From NCBI GenBank assembly GCA_965279205.1, contig OZ257144.1, forward strand, positions 4,030,001 through 4,094,000: a stretch of DNA of 64,000 nucleotides, written 5' to 3'. A program made the position numbers and the translations under genes. Shown piece by piece: positions 25,735 through 33,728 of this stretch. Below the pieces are notes generated by a model. It saw only the letters and a list, made by a program, of their open reading frames with translations. It had not been told where the DNA came from and searched no databases. The first letter of the stretch is position 1, and each line of letters begins with the position of its first letter. Source of the DNA: UBA7672 sp965279205 (GTDB taxonomy: Bacteria > Pseudomonadota > Alphaproteobacteria > Caulobacterales > Hyphomonadaceae).

Positions 25735-26541
25735 TCAGGCCGGGCGCTTGAACTTCATGATGAACTGGTCCGTGCGGTGGCGGATCGAGTCATCGAACAC
25801 GCCCTTGTCGTGCGGATCGGCCGTGTTGCGCAGGACGTTCGACTCGCCAACGAACTCGAAGCCGGCGGCGAGAACTTCCTTCTTCACCATGTCCGGATCG
25901 ATGCGGTGGAGCTGGGCGTTGAACGGCGTGCCCGGCGCGGTCGCATGGTCGAGCACGATGTAGACGCCGCCCGGCTTCAGCGCGTTGTAGACCGCCTTGT
26001 TGGCAGCGTTGATGTCGAGGTTGCGTCCGGGATTGTGCATGTCGTGATAGTTCTGCGAGGTCCACACCAGATCGAGCGGCTCCGGCGTATTGATCGTCGC
26101 GAAGTCGGTCAGTGTGACGTCGACATTGGGGTAGTTCGCCTTGTCGCCCTGGATCGCAGCGATCGGCTGCGGTTGTCCTTCGCGCGGCGCGCCGGCGAAG
26201 ACGTGAACGGCGCCGGTCGGCCCGACGGCCTTGGAGAACAGACGCGTCATGTAGCCCTGGCCGGGGATCAACTCGCCGATCTTCATGCCGGGGGTAACGC
26301 CCGCGAAGGCCAGCATGTCAGCCGGCTTGCGGAACGCGTCCAGCTTAACGCCGACGCACGCATTGGCCGCGCCGATGCAACCCGGATCAAAAGTTGCGTC
26401 CTGCGGCCGCGCCTTGTCGGCGACGGCAGCGACAATGTGCGGCGACGTCGCTGTCGGCGCGGCGGCTGTCATCGTGGCGCAGCCTGCCGCAACGCCAATC
26501 GCGATCGCAAACGCGACCGACTGCATCAATTTGTTTCTCAT
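25735..26541 (-). CDS. Exported class I SAM-dependent methyltransferase-like lipoprotein
   Basis: The 268-residue protein has a signal peptide with lipobox-like AAGC (Cys about residue 21), followed by a Rossmann methyltransferase fold. The SAM-binding region is degenerate: GMKIGELIPGQGYMTRLFSK at about 90-110 replaces the usual E/DxGxGxG by ELIPGQG. Later segments DLVWTSQNYHDMHN and LKPGGVYIVLDHAT match methyltransferase motifs. The start is ATG 26541, after GGGAGGA. S-adenosylmethionine is not expected in the periplasm, so either the protein binds another ligand or the signal does not lead to export. This family of exported methyltransferase-like proteins is known but uncharacterised. Confidence 0.78.
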   Translation of the reverse strand: MRNKLMQSVAFAIAIGVAAGCATMTAAAPTATSPHIVAAVADKARPQDATFDPGCIGAANACVGVKLDAFRKPADMLAFAGVTPGMKIGELIPGQGYMTRLFSKAVGPTGAVHVFAGAPREGQPQPIAAIQGDKANYPNVDVTLTDFATINTPEPLDLVWTSQNYHDMHNPGRNLDINAANKAVYNALKPGGVYIVLDHATAPGTPFNAQLHRIDPDMVKKEVLAAGFEFVGESNVLRNTADPHDKGVFDDSIRHRTDQFIMKFKRPA

Positions 26542-26691
26542 GAAGTCCTCCCAGACCATTCCGGCACCCGTCCGGGACCGGCTTCTTGCGGAAAGACCTA
26601 GCGGATCGCGAAGCACGCGACAATTGAACCACGCGTGAGAAGCACAACTTGTCGTGCGCGGAACGCGCCTGCCCCGGGTTGCAATGCCATT

Positions 26692-27519
26692 CTACCTTGC
26701 GACAGAAGGCATCGTCCGAGCCAGTCGTCCACCGACGCGGATAGGCGCGATCTGCTTCGCCAGGCCGGTCTTGTCGTCCGACTCGATGAAAACGCCGCAC
26801 AGTGTCGCCGGGCCTTCGGCAGGCGATTTGCGTTCGACCGGCAGTCGGGTCGATGCGCGCCGCACCAGCGGCTCCTTCTTCATCCCGATGACGCTGTCAT
26901 AGTCGCCGCACATGCCAGCGTCGGTCTGGTAGGCGGTGCCGCCGGGGAGGATCTGCGCATCGGCGGTTGGCACATGCGTGTGCGCGCCGATCACCGCTGT
27001 GGCGCGGCCATCGCAGAAATGGCCCATGATGTATTTCTCGGCGGTCGCTTCGGCATGCATTTCCACGATCACCGCATCAGCGACCTGGCGCAGCGGCGCT
27101 TCCTCGAGCGCGCGTGCGACGCCCTGGATAGGATCGTCGAGCGATTCCATGAAGGCGCTGCCGTGGATCTGAATCACGAACACGCGCTGGCCGCCGGGCG
27201 TGGTGAACAGCTGGGCGCCTCGGCCGGGGATGGTCAGCGTCTGCGGATAGTTGAACGGGCGCAGCAGCCGCGTCTCGCGCTCGATATAGGTCAGCGCCTC
27301 GGCCTGGTCCCAGGAATGGTTGCCGAGCGTGATGCAGTCGGCGCCAGCATCGAAGATTTCCTGCGCGGTCGAGGGCGTGATGCCGAAGCCTCCGGCGGCG
27401 TTTTCGCCATTGACCACGACGAAGTCGAGTTGAAGTTCGGCGCGCACGCGGGGCAGATGCTCGGTGACGGCGGCGCGGCCCGCACGGCCGACTACATCAC
27501 CGAAGAAACCCAGTCGCAT
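26692..27519 (-). CDS. YmdB-family metallophosphoesterase (TIGR00282)
   Basis: The 275-residue product begins MRLGFFGDVVGRAGRAAV and has the metallophosphoesterase ligands GDVVG (Asp8), VNGENAAGG near 38, LGNHSWD near 67, and HAEATAEK plus GAHTHVPTAD near 150-180. These fit the YmdB group. The Bacillus YmdB enzyme hydrolyses 2',3'-cyclic nucleotides and affects biofilm formation and sporulation. The function in alphaproteobacteria is not established. It is cytoplasmic and about 170 bases before the next same-strand gene start upstream. Its stop is about 150 bases from the methyltransferase start. Confidence 0.9.
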   Translation of the reverse strand: MRLGFFGDVVGRAGRAAVTEHLPRVRAELQLDFVVVNGENAAGGFGITPSTAQEIFDAGADCITLGNHSWDQAEALTYIERETRLLRPFNYPQTLTIPGRGAQLFTTPGGQRVFVIQIHGSAFMESLDDPIQGVARALEEAPLRQVADAVIVEMHAEATAEKYIMGHFCDGRATAVIGAHTHVPTADAQILPGGTAYQTDAGMCGDYDSVIGMKKEPLVRRASTRLPVERKSPAEGPATLCGVFIESDDKTGLAKQIAPIRVGGRLARTMPSVAR

Positions 27520-27635
27520 GCACGCTCCCTGCTACGGACCCCCGGCCCGGAAGACACGAGCCTCTACAGGAGCATGGCGGCAAGAGCAAACGAGAGCAGC
27601 GCGAAACCCGCAGCAAGGGCCTGCGGTCTGGCGCC

Positions 27636-28058
27636 TCAGTAGACCTTCTCGATGTGGTTGATCGCGTGGATCTCCCCGCCGCGGCAGAAGAAACTGATGC
27701 GCTTGTACATCGGGTCGGGAACCGGCTCGCGAAAGGCAAGCCGGCCGGGGATGGGGGCCGCAGGCGAAGTCCGGATTTCGAGCACCAGCTGGTCGCCGGT
27801 CGTGGCGGCAGACTTCAGGATGATCGCCGTGTCGGTCGACTCGACCAGCCGGACATCGACATTGAGCGTTCGCGCCGCGCGCGTCGGGCCAGGCATGAAA
27901 TTCACCCACGCGTTCGCTTCGGCAATGCGGTGCGGGCAATGGATCTGGGCCAGCGCCTGTCCGGTCGTGGACGGCGCTGTTGGATCGCCCGGCGCAGGCG
28001 GCGCCATGCAGGCGCCCGACAGGATTGCCGCAACGGCTATCATCACAGGTGTGCGCAC
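27636..28058 (-). CDS. Exported lipoprotein-like protein of unknown function
   Basis: The product is about 140 residues, beginning with a hydrophobic signal (VMIAVAAILSGAC) that ends at a Cys, lipobox-like though with Ser at the -3 position. I chose GTG 28058 because GGAGA stands six bases before it; an outer in-frame GTG at 28094 and an inner ATG at 28043 are alternatives. The mature part has a cysteine pair (IHCPH near 50 and SFFCRGGEIH near 126) that could form a disulfide. It resembles no family I know. The gene lies downstream of the PadR/membrane operon and upstream of ymdB on the same strand. Confidence 0.65.
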   Translation of the reverse strand: MRTPVMIAVAAILSGACMAPPAPGDPTAPSTTGQALAQIHCPHRIAEANAWVNFMPGPTRAARTLNVDVRLVESTDTAIILKSAATTGDQLVLEIRTSPAAPIPGRLAFREPVPDPMYKRISFFCRGGEIHAINHIEKVY

Positions 28059-28097
28059 GGCGTTTCTCCGAATCAGATCGGAGGACGCTAGCACGCC

Positions 28098-29054
28098 CTA
28101 ACCACGCTGCGCCTGTGGAGGGCGGATCCGGCTCCGGTTGCGCCAGATATCGATCGCGAACTGGAGCAGGATCAGGAGAATGATCAGACCCAGCACTCCC
28201 TTGGTCATCTGGTCGGCGGCCTCGCTGGTGAAGATCGGGCCACCGAGAATGAACCACAGCATCAGCAGGCAACCTGCGATCTGGATGCCGGTATTGATCC
28301 GTCGCGTCAGCGACCGCCAGCGGCCTTCCGCGATCGCCACAATCAATGGGACAAGACCGACGGCCCAATACAGCAGAACCACAGGCGCGCGCGTTGCGAG
28401 GAAATCGCTGTCGAACGCCAGCGCCCGCGCAAAGGGCGTCGAAGAACTCATCGCATACCAGGCGATGGCGACCCACAATCCGATGCCGGCAAGCGCCGCT
28501 GCGAGACCAAGAGCATAGAGCGGGCGGTTGACGTGATCACGGTCGACTATCCGGGGCGACCAGGCGTCGGCTCTCGCGGGCCAGCGCTGGCGCACGAAGC
28601 CCGCGATCATCGCTACCGTGACGAGGAAGCCGGGCCACCAGAAGGCGCCGAGACCATAGGTGACCCACCAGGCGCCCAGACGCGAAACGCCGGACGTCGA
28701 GGGTGCAAGCTCTCCTGATAGCGCCAGCGGCAGGCTGGTCGCCCATTGCAGGCCAATGCCGATGAAGGTCGCCCAGACAAATCCTCTTGTCTGCGCGGGC
28801 GGGATGACCGGTATACCGGGCGGAGCATAACGCGCCGCGACATCGTCGGGTGCGCCGAACTCGCGCAGGAAATCGAGCGCCATCGCCTCGTCTGGCAAGC
28901 GCCCGGCGTCGGCGGCGCGTTCACGCAGGCCTTCGTTCAGCAGGGCGCGCAATTCGAACCCGATATCGTTGCGCTGGCGGCGCGGCAGGCGGCGGATCAC
29001 GTCGCCGACATAGGCTTCGATCAGCGCATCGGGCGCGACAGTATGGCCGCTCAT
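28098..29054 (-). CDS. HAAS-type multi-pass membrane protein of a PadR operon
   Basis: The 318-residue product has a cytoplasmic N-terminal part (about 1-70) with YVGDVIRRLPRRQRNDIGFELRALLNEG and FLREFGAPDDVAARY. This is the HAAS-like helical domain commonly encoded beside PadR regulators. About six membrane segments follow. ATG 29054 overlaps the padR stop in ATGA, so translation is coupled. Proteins of this pairing are thought to signal to the membrane or regulate transport, without proven mechanism. Transcription should start at the promoter and PadR operator at 29780-29819. Confidence 0.82.
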   Translation of the reverse strand: MSGHTVAPDALIEAYVGDVIRRLPRRQRNDIGFELRALLNEGLRERAADAGRLPDEAMALDFLREFGAPDDVAARYAPPGIPVIPPAQTRGFVWATFIGIGLQWATSLPLALSGELAPSTSGVSRLGAWWVTYGLGAFWWPGFLVTVAMIAGFVRQRWPARADAWSPRIVDRDHVNRPLYALGLAAALAGIGLWVAIAWYAMSSSTPFARALAFDSDFLATRAPVVLLYWAVGLVPLIVAIAEGRWRSLTRRINTGIQIAGCLLMLWFILGGPIFTSEAADQMTKGVLGLIILLILLQFAIDIWRNRSRIRPPQAQRG

Positions 29055-29419
29055 TGCGCAATCTTCCTCTTCTTCGGTTGGTCGTCGCTGATGAGGCCGT
29101 CGATGACGCCGGTCAGCGTCCGCCAGCTCTTCGTGAGACTGGCGAACAATTCCTCGCCCTTCGGATTCAGCGTGTAGTAGCGGCGGGGAGGTCCGTCCTC
29201 GATCCGCCACTCGCTGGCAAGCAGGCCCTGCCCTTCAAGACGGCGCAGCAGCGGATAGAGCGTGCCCTCTTCGATCACCATGCCGCGCTCGGCCAGCGCC
29301 TGCCGCAAGGAATAGCCGTATTGCGGCGAGCGCAGCTGGGAGAGCGTCGCAAGAATGATGACGCCGCGCCGGAGCTCCTGCTCGTGCTTTGCGCCAACGT
29401 CTTCGGTATGCTCCGCCAT
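29051..29419 (-). CDS. PadR-family transcriptional regulator
   Basis: The 122-residue protein is a winged-helix regulator. ELRRGVIILATLSQLRSPQYGYSLRQAL forms the first helices, and EEGTLYPLLRRLEGQGLLASEWR is the near-invariant PadR recognition region. RYYTLNPKGEELF forms the wing and dimerisation start. It is encoded between a small exported protein (three bases upstream) and the membrane protein (four-base overlap). A matching PadR-type operator, ATGT-N8-ACAT, overlaps the -10 box of the operon promoter, indicating autorepression relieved by an unknown ligand. Confidence 0.93.
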   Translation of the reverse strand: MAEHTEDVGAKHEQELRRGVIILATLSQLRSPQYGYSLRQALAERGMVIEEGTLYPLLRRLEGQGLLASEWRIEDGPPRRYYTLNPKGEELFASLTKSWRTLTGVIDGLISDDQPKKRKIAQ

Positions 29420-29422
29420 CGT

Positions 29423-29758
29423 CTACCGGATCCGGATCGTGACGCGGCTGCCGGGAGCGTCGAGCTCGAACGTGTCGCCGGATTTCTTGCCGGCCGGATA
29501 GACGGCGCAGCTTTCGATCAGCGTCTCGCTGGGGGTCGAACACATCTTGTCGCCGACGATCTTCCACGTCCCGCTCGACAGCCCCTTCATCGCCGTGAAC
29601 TTGCCGTCCGGCGCGAAAGTAACGTCGATCTCGATGTCCGGCGTCACAATGACGACGCCATGCTCGATAACCGCCTTGTAGGTGTCCGCATTGCCCGCTT
29701 GGGCGATCGCCGCCGGCGCAGCCATCACAATCAGGCCAAATACAGCTGCAAATCGCAT
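29423..29758 (-). CDS. Small exported protein, first gene of the PadR operon
   Basis: The 111-residue protein has a signal peptide (MRFAAVFGLIVMAAPAAIAQA, cleavage about residue 20). The mature region is predicted beta-rich, with strands such as VVIVTPDIEIDVTFAPDG and TWKIVGDKMC. Two cysteines (KMCSTP and ESCAVY) could form a disulfide. It is the first gene after the PadR-controlled promoter, three bases before padR. It may be a sensor or a target of the regulated response; no family is recognised. Confidence 0.75.
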   Translation of the reverse strand: MRFAAVFGLIVMAAPAAIAQAGNADTYKAVIEHGVVIVTPDIEIDVTFAPDGKFTAMKGLSSGTWKIVGDKMCSTPSETLIESCAVYPAGKKSGDTFELDAPGSRVTIRIR

Positions 29759-29779
29759 TTGAGCGCTCCTATGTACTCT

Positions 29780-29795
29780 ATGTGAAACACTACAT
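29780..29795. promoter_or_regulatory. PadR operator ATGT-N8-ACAT
   Basis: ATGT and ACAT separated by eight bases match the published PadR-type operator. Symmetry extends to CTATGT...ACATAG (29778-29797), with a further ATGTAC at 29771. The right half overlaps the -10 box of the operon promoter on the minus strand. Confidence 0.75.
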
Positions 29796-29819
29796 AGTTA
29801 TACACAGTATGCGAGTCAA
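29791..29819 (-). promoter_or_regulatory. Promoter of the PadR operon
   Basis: On the minus strand TTGACT (29814-29819) and TATGTA (29791-29796) are separated by exactly 17 bases, a good sigma-70 pair. The -10 lies within the PadR operator, and the start codon of the first gene is at 29758. Confidence 0.7.
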
Positions 29820-29931
29820 TGGGTAACGTCTGCGTGGCGTTGTGCGAATACAGGCATGCGCGCTCGATCCCGGTGATCGGTGCGTTTATGTTGCGCGTAC
29901 TGAATTCGAAACCATCAGGAAGGACAGCGAG

Positions 29932-30945
29932 ATGGAGCTCAAGTTCCGCCGCAACCCGGATTATCAGGATCTGCGCGAGGAGGTGACGTCCGAACCGCTC
30001 TTCCTCGACCGCCGCAGGATGGTGTCGGCGGCGGGCGCCCTCGGCCTTGGCTCCATCCTCGGCGCCATGCCTGCCTGTTCAGAACCGCAGGGCGCCAAGA
30101 CAGTAGCTCCGGCGGCAGCGGGCGCGCATCCGGCAGTGGACGCGAAGCTTGCGGCGAAGAAGTCCGTCTACGCCGTCGCAGACGCCACGACGGTCGAAGA
30201 GGCGTTCAACGGCTACTGCAATTTCTACGAGTTCGGGACCGACAAGTCCGACCCGCCGCGGTATGCGAGCATGATGAAGGTGTCGCCCTGGCAGGTGACG
30301 GTCGAGGGCGAAACCGATGCGCCCGGAACTTACCCGCTGACCCAGGTGGTCGACTATTCGAAGCTCGAAGAGCGCGTCTATCGCCATCGCTGCGTCGAGC
30401 GCTGGTCGATGGTGATCCCGTGGATTGGCGTGCCGCTGTCGAGCGTGCTGACCAAGTTCAAGCCGAAGGCCACGGCGAAGTATGTCCAGTTCGTCACCTA
30501 TCTCAACAACAAGGAGATGCCCGGCGTGAACCGGCGCAGCCTGGACTGGCCCTACACCGAAGGCTTGCGCATGGACGAGGCGATGAACGACCTCGCCTTC
30601 ATCGCGGTCGGCGCCTACGGCAAGGCCCTCAAGCAGCAGAACGGAGCGCCAATCCGCACCGTCCTGCCGTGGAAGTACGGCTTCAAGGCGACGAAATCGA
30701 TCGTGAAGATCCGCTTCACCGCCAGCGAACCGGCGACCGCGTGGAACAAGGCCAATGCGAACGAGTACGGCTTCTATTCCAACGTGAATCCGAATGTGAG
30801 GCACCCGCGCTGGAGCCAGGCGATGGAGCAGGTGATCGGCGGCAAGGGCGGTTTCAACGAACAGCGCAATACAGAAATGTTCAACGGCTATGAAAAGCAG
30901 GTCGGCGCGCTCTACGCCGGCATGGACCTGAAAAAGAACTACTGA
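29932..30945 (+). CDS. msrP: Protein-methionine-sulfoxide reductase, molybdopterin catalytic subunit
   Basis: MsrP repairs oxidised methionine in periplasmic proteins, receiving electrons from the membrane haem protein MsrQ. The 337-residue product has a twin-arginine signal (DRRRMVSAAGALGLGSILG, about 28-46) as expected for a molybdenum enzyme folded before export. The molybdopterin-binding Cys is in YRHRCVERWSMVIPW near 155. Family segments include NYYEFGTDK-like NFYEFGTDKSDP and GFKATKSIVKIRF. ATG 29932 follows AGGAAGGA. The next gene, msrQ, starts four bases after its stop. Confidence 0.95.
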   Translation: MELKFRRNPDYQDLREEVTSEPLFLDRRRMVSAAGALGLGSILGAMPACSEPQGAKTVAPAAAGAHPAVDAKLAAKKSVYAVADATTVEEAFNGYCNFYEFGTDKSDPPRYASMMKVSPWQVTVEGETDAPGTYPLTQVVDYSKLEERVYRHRCVERWSMVIPWIGVPLSSVLTKFKPKATAKYVQFVTYLNNKEMPGVNRRSLDWPYTEGLRMDEAMNDLAFIAVGAYGKALKQQNGAPIRTVLPWKYGFKATKSIVKIRFTASEPATAWNKANANEYGFYSNVNPNVRHPRWSQAMEQVIGGKGGFNEQRNTEMFNGYEKQVGALYAGMDLKKNY

Positions 30946-30949
30946 ACCC

Positions 30950-31606
30950 ATGGCCGGCAACGCCTATCTCCGTGCGTTCGGCAAGCGCTGGATGAAGCCG
31001 CTGACGCTGCTCGCGATCGCGGCGCCGTTCCTGTACCTGGCTTATCTCTGGACGCTGATGCTCACGAATATCAACCCCTACTCTATGGGATTCAACTTCG
31101 TGCAGTGGACGCATCGCTATCTCGGCGACACGGCGATCCGCATGCTTCTGGTTACGCTCGCCATATCGCCGATCCGCGACATCACCGGCTGGGCGCCGAT
31201 CACCCTGATCCGGCGGCGCATCGGCCTTGCTGCTTTCTTCTACGCAGCGCTGCACCTGCTCGCCTATCTGTGGCTCGATCGCGGCTGGTCGCTGGAGAAG
31301 CTGTGGGAGGACGTGATGGTCCGCACGTACATCATGTTCGGCATGGTGGCGGTGGTCAGCATGATCCCGCTCGCGATCACCTCGACCAACGGCATGATCC
31401 GCAGGCTTGGCCGCAGGACATGGGACCGCCTGCACTGGCTGATCTACCCGCTCGCCATCTTCGCCGTCGCGCACAACCTGCTGATGGTGAAGGTGATGGA
31501 GGGTGATCCAACGATCCACGCCATCATTCTCGCCGTGCTGCTGGGCTGGCGCATCGTTCGCTGGTGCTTGAAGCGGCTGAAACCGGTCGAAGCGCCTGCC
31601 GCCTAG
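30950..31606 (+). CDS. msrQ: Protein-methionine-sulfoxide reductase, haem-binding membrane subunit
   Basis: MsrQ passes electrons from the quinone pool or a flavin to MsrP. The 218-residue protein is an integral membrane protein of the ferric-reductase-like type, with about six hydrophobic segments. Histidine haem-ligand candidates are in ALHLLAYLWLD near 100 and in RLHWLIYPLAIFAVAHNL near 160-180. WAPITLIRRRIGLAAFFYA is a typical MsrQ stretch. Its translation follows msrP closely (four bases), consistent with a two-gene operon. Its stop overlaps the end of the convergent HNH gene by four bases. Confidence 0.94.
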   Translation: MAGNAYLRAFGKRWMKPLTLLAIAAPFLYLAYLWTLMLTNINPYSMGFNFVQWTHRYLGDTAIRMLLVTLAISPIRDITGWAPITLIRRRIGLAAFFYAALHLLAYLWLDRGWSLEKLWEDVMVRTYIMFGMVAVVSMIPLAITSTNGMIRRLGRRTWDRLHWLIYPLAIFAVAHNLLMVKVMEGDPTIHAIILAVLLGWRIVRWCLKRLKPVEAPAA

Positions 31607-31839
31607 CGCGGAGGCTTCCAGCTCGCGCCCTTCTTCCAGTTGCACTCGGCGTGCGCGAGCTGAAGGTTTGCCGGATCATCCGCGCCACCCTTCAGGCGCG
31701 GGCGGATGTGGTCGAAGGTCGGCCGGCGCTTCTTCCAGACGGTTGCGTGCGGAACGTCGAAGCGGCCCTGCGGCATCGGCTCGCCGCAAATGGCGCAACG
31801 GCCTTCCTGCTTTGCCCAGAGCTCGTCGAACAGCTTCAG
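31603..31839 (-). CDS. HNH endonuclease, short, probably CTG-initiated
   Basis: The core is a complete HNH motif: CAICGEPMPQG (first Cys pair), FDHIRPRLKGGADDPANLQL (His and Asn), and HAECNWKKG (last His and Cys). HNH domains cut DNA or RNA with a divalent metal; chromosomal single-domain forms like this one have unknown roles. The likely start is CTG at 31839, which overlaps the folD stop in CTGA and follows GGAGGAG by about eight bases. The next in-frame ATG is 31881 inside folD and has no ribosome site. The product would have 78 residues from the CTG or 92 from the ATG. Confidence 0.75.
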   Translation of the reverse strand: MKLFDELWAKQEGRCAICGEPMPQGRFDVPHATVWKKRRPTFDHIRPRLKGGADDPANLQLAHAECNWKKGASWKPPR

Positions 31840-32729
31840 TCGTCGATCTCCTCCGGCACGGCCCAGCCCCGCCGCGCACATGCGGCGAGCACGGTGTTGC
31901 GCAACAGACAGGCGACCGTCATCAGACCGACGCCGCCCGGCACCGGTGTGATGTGACTCGCGACTTCGCGACACTCCGCAAAGTGCGCGTCACCGACAAC
32001 ACGTGTCTTGCCCTCGCCCTTCTCAGGCGCGGGAATGCGGTTGATGCCGACATCGATCACCACGGCCCCCGGCTTCACCCATGACCCGCGCACCATCTCG
32101 GGCCGGCCGACGGCAGGCACGAGAATGTCCGCCGTGCGGCACAGCGCAGGAAGATCAGCAGTCTTCGAATGGGCGATCGTCACCGTGCAGTTCTCGGCGA
32201 GGAACAGCAGCGACACAGGCTTGCCTACCAGGATCGAACGCCCGATCACGACGACATGCTTGCCTGAGAGATCATTCCCCAGCGCGTGCTTCGCCATGAT
32301 CACGCAGCCCACGGGCGTGCACGGCCGGAGGCCCGGCTTGCCCAGCACCAGCCGTCCGGCCGAAAGCTCCGTCAGCCCGTCGACATCCTTCTTCGGGTCG
32401 ATCAGCGCCAGCGCCTGCGCCTCGTTGAGGTGTTTGGGCAAGGGAAGCTGTAGCAGGATGCCATCGACTTCCGGATCGGCGACCAGCGCCTTCAGCACCT
32501 CTTCGACCTCGGCCTGCATCGCGCTTTCGGCCAGGCGCTTCGTGATCGAGCGCATTCCTGCGGCCTCGGTCTTCTCGCCTTTCGATTTCACATAGATCTG
32601 GCTGGCCGGATCATCGCCTACCAGCACGACCGCAAGACACGGCTTGCCCGGCAGTTTCGCGACTGCAACCGTGGCGGCTGCCCGCACCCTTTCGGATACG
32701 ATCTTTCCGTCGATCAGCTCAGCCGGCAT
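31836..32729 (-). CDS. folD: Bifunctional methylenetetrahydrofolate dehydrogenase / methenyltetrahydrofolate cyclohydrolase
   Basis: FolD interconverts 5,10-methylene-, methenyl- and 10-formyl-tetrahydrofolate, supplying one-carbon units. The 297-residue product has the catalytic-region segment YVKSKGEKTEAAGM near 48 (Lys of the active site), the family signature QLPLPKHLNEAQAL near 95, DVDGLTELSAGRL, and the NADP loop VVIGRSILVGKPVSLLF near 163. PGGVGLMTVACLLRNT ends the protein. It overlaps the DUF167 gene upstream by 11 bases and the HNH gene downstream by four, forming a tight cluster with yggT. Confidence 0.96.
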   Translation of the reverse strand: MPAELIDGKIVSERVRAAATVAVAKLPGKPCLAVVLVGDDPASQIYVKSKGEKTEAAGMRSITKRLAESAMQAEVEEVLKALVADPEVDGILLQLPLPKHLNEAQALALIDPKKDVDGLTELSAGRLVLGKPGLRPCTPVGCVIMAKHALGNDLSGKHVVVIGRSILVGKPVSLLFLAENCTVTIAHSKTADLPALCRTADILVPAVGRPEMVRGSWVKPGAVVIDVGINRIPAPEKGEGKTRVVGDAHFAECREVASHITPVPGGVGLMTVACLLRNTVLAACARRGWAVPEEIDD

Positions 32730-33045
32730 CCCGCTCTCCCGTCAGCGCCTCTAGCGCTGCGGCTATAGACGGGCTGGCGGAGATTCGCACGGTCTTGATG
32801 CGCTGCGTTTCGCCTTTCTCCACCGAAACGGCGGATTTGGGCAGGCCGAGCGCCCTGGCGACCAATTCCTCGATAGCAGCATTGGCCCTGCCCTTTTCGG
32901 GCGCGGCGCGGACTCGTACCTTCAGAAAGCGCTGGCCGGAAGCATCCTCGCCCGGTCCTTCGACTGCGTCCTTCGCCGATTTCGGCGTTGCTCGTACACG
33001 CAACTCGGCCCCGCCGGCGATCGGCCGCCAGGCGCCGCGCGCCAT
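32719..33045 (-). CDS. DUF167 (YggU) family protein
   Basis: The 108-residue protein has the DUF167 core: LRVRATPKSAKDAVEG, LKVRVRAAPEKGRANAAIEELVA and VEKGETQRIKTVRI. The family is small, cytoplasmic and of unknown function, and is very often encoded beside yggT, as here (four bases from the yggT stop). It overlaps folD by 11 bases. Context suggests a conserved growth-related operon and no more specific role. Confidence 0.9.
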   Translation of the reverse strand: MARGAWRPIAGGAELRVRATPKSAKDAVEGPGEDASGQRFLKVRVRAAPEKGRANAAIEELVARALGLPKSAVSVEKGETQRIKTVRISASPSIAAALEALTGERDAG

Positions 33046-33049
33046 CCCG

Positions 33050-33340
33050 TCAGATCACGTTGGGGTAGATGTAGCGCCACATGGCGTCGCGCATGAAGAA
33101 GATGATCAGGATCAGGATCAGGGCGGAAAGATCAATGCCGTTGAACGGCTTGATGACCCGGCGGATGGGCCTCAGCACCGGCTCGGTGATCGCCAGCAGG
33201 AAGTTCCAGACCGTCCACACCGCCTGGTTGCGGCGGTTGATGACGTTGAACGCGATCAGCCAGGACATGATCGCCTGGATGATCAGGATCCAGACCATCA
33301 GGTTCAGGACGATGTCGAGGACGAGAATTACCGACTTCAT
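33050..33340 (-). CDS. YggT family membrane protein
   Basis: The 96-residue protein has two hydrophobic segments (VILVLDIVLNLMVWILIIQA and LSALILILIIFFMR) separated by the conserved TEPVLRPIRRVIKPFNGID, the YggT core. The family is thought to act in osmotic response or cell-division-linked membrane organisation. Start ATG 33340 was chosen because the conserved segment begins there. The tRNA-derived attachment repeat lies 112 bases upstream, so the island has inserted just before this operon and may have replaced its upstream region. Confidence 0.9.
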   Translation of the reverse strand: MKSVILVLDIVLNLMVWILIIQAIMSWLIAFNVINRRNQAVWTVWNFLLAITEPVLRPIRRVIKPFNGIDLSALILILIIFFMRDAMWRYIYPNVI

Positions 33341-33728
33341 GGTCTCTCCGCAGGCCGGCTCCAACCGGGGAGCCCCGCCCGGCATTCAGGGCGAACCAGC
33401 CGATCTCATACCGTTCGGGTTTAGAATTGGAAAATGAGGGTTTTGCAGGAAATGGTGGAGCCGAGGGGAATGCCACAACTCTGCATAATCAACGCGCTAG
33501 CATGTCAAATCTCGAACAGTCGACCCGAATAGTTTCAAAGGCATAGGTTTTGACTGTCAAACCGTTCGTTCGCGCGTCTTTTGGTTGTCTCCCGTCCCTA
33601 GTGATCCGCGCCGCCCTACCAGCGAAGGCGGTTTGCGCCTGGGCTGTGCCTTAGCCTGAAGACCGCGCTTACATGGGAAACGGCCAGTGACTGCGGGCAT
33701 GTGATGCAGAGCAGGGTTCCGCCGTCGT
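33341..33728. other. Left island boundary, no gene
   Basis: This 388-base gap contains the left attachment repeat (33452-33471). An imperfect inverted repeat, GGTTT-TGAC-T-GTCA-AACC, lies at about 33546-33563 and may be an integrase or regulator site. I see no credible ORF; a 69-codon minus frame at 33557-33766 overlaps the next gene and lacks support. Confidence 0.55.
33452..33471. repeat. attL-type direct repeat (3' end of tRNA-Ala)
   Basis: A 20-base sequence, identical to 49290-49309, corresponds on the minus strand to the last T-arm/acceptor bases and CCA end of tRNA-Ala(CGC) plus one further base. The remainder of a tRNA is absent here, so this is the displaced copy made by site-specific integration. 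Confidence 0.9.

Noticed and set aside
33452..33471. A second tRNA-Ala gene at the left boundary
   Set aside because: Only the last 20 bases match; the rest of the cloverleaf is missing, so it is an attachment repeat.
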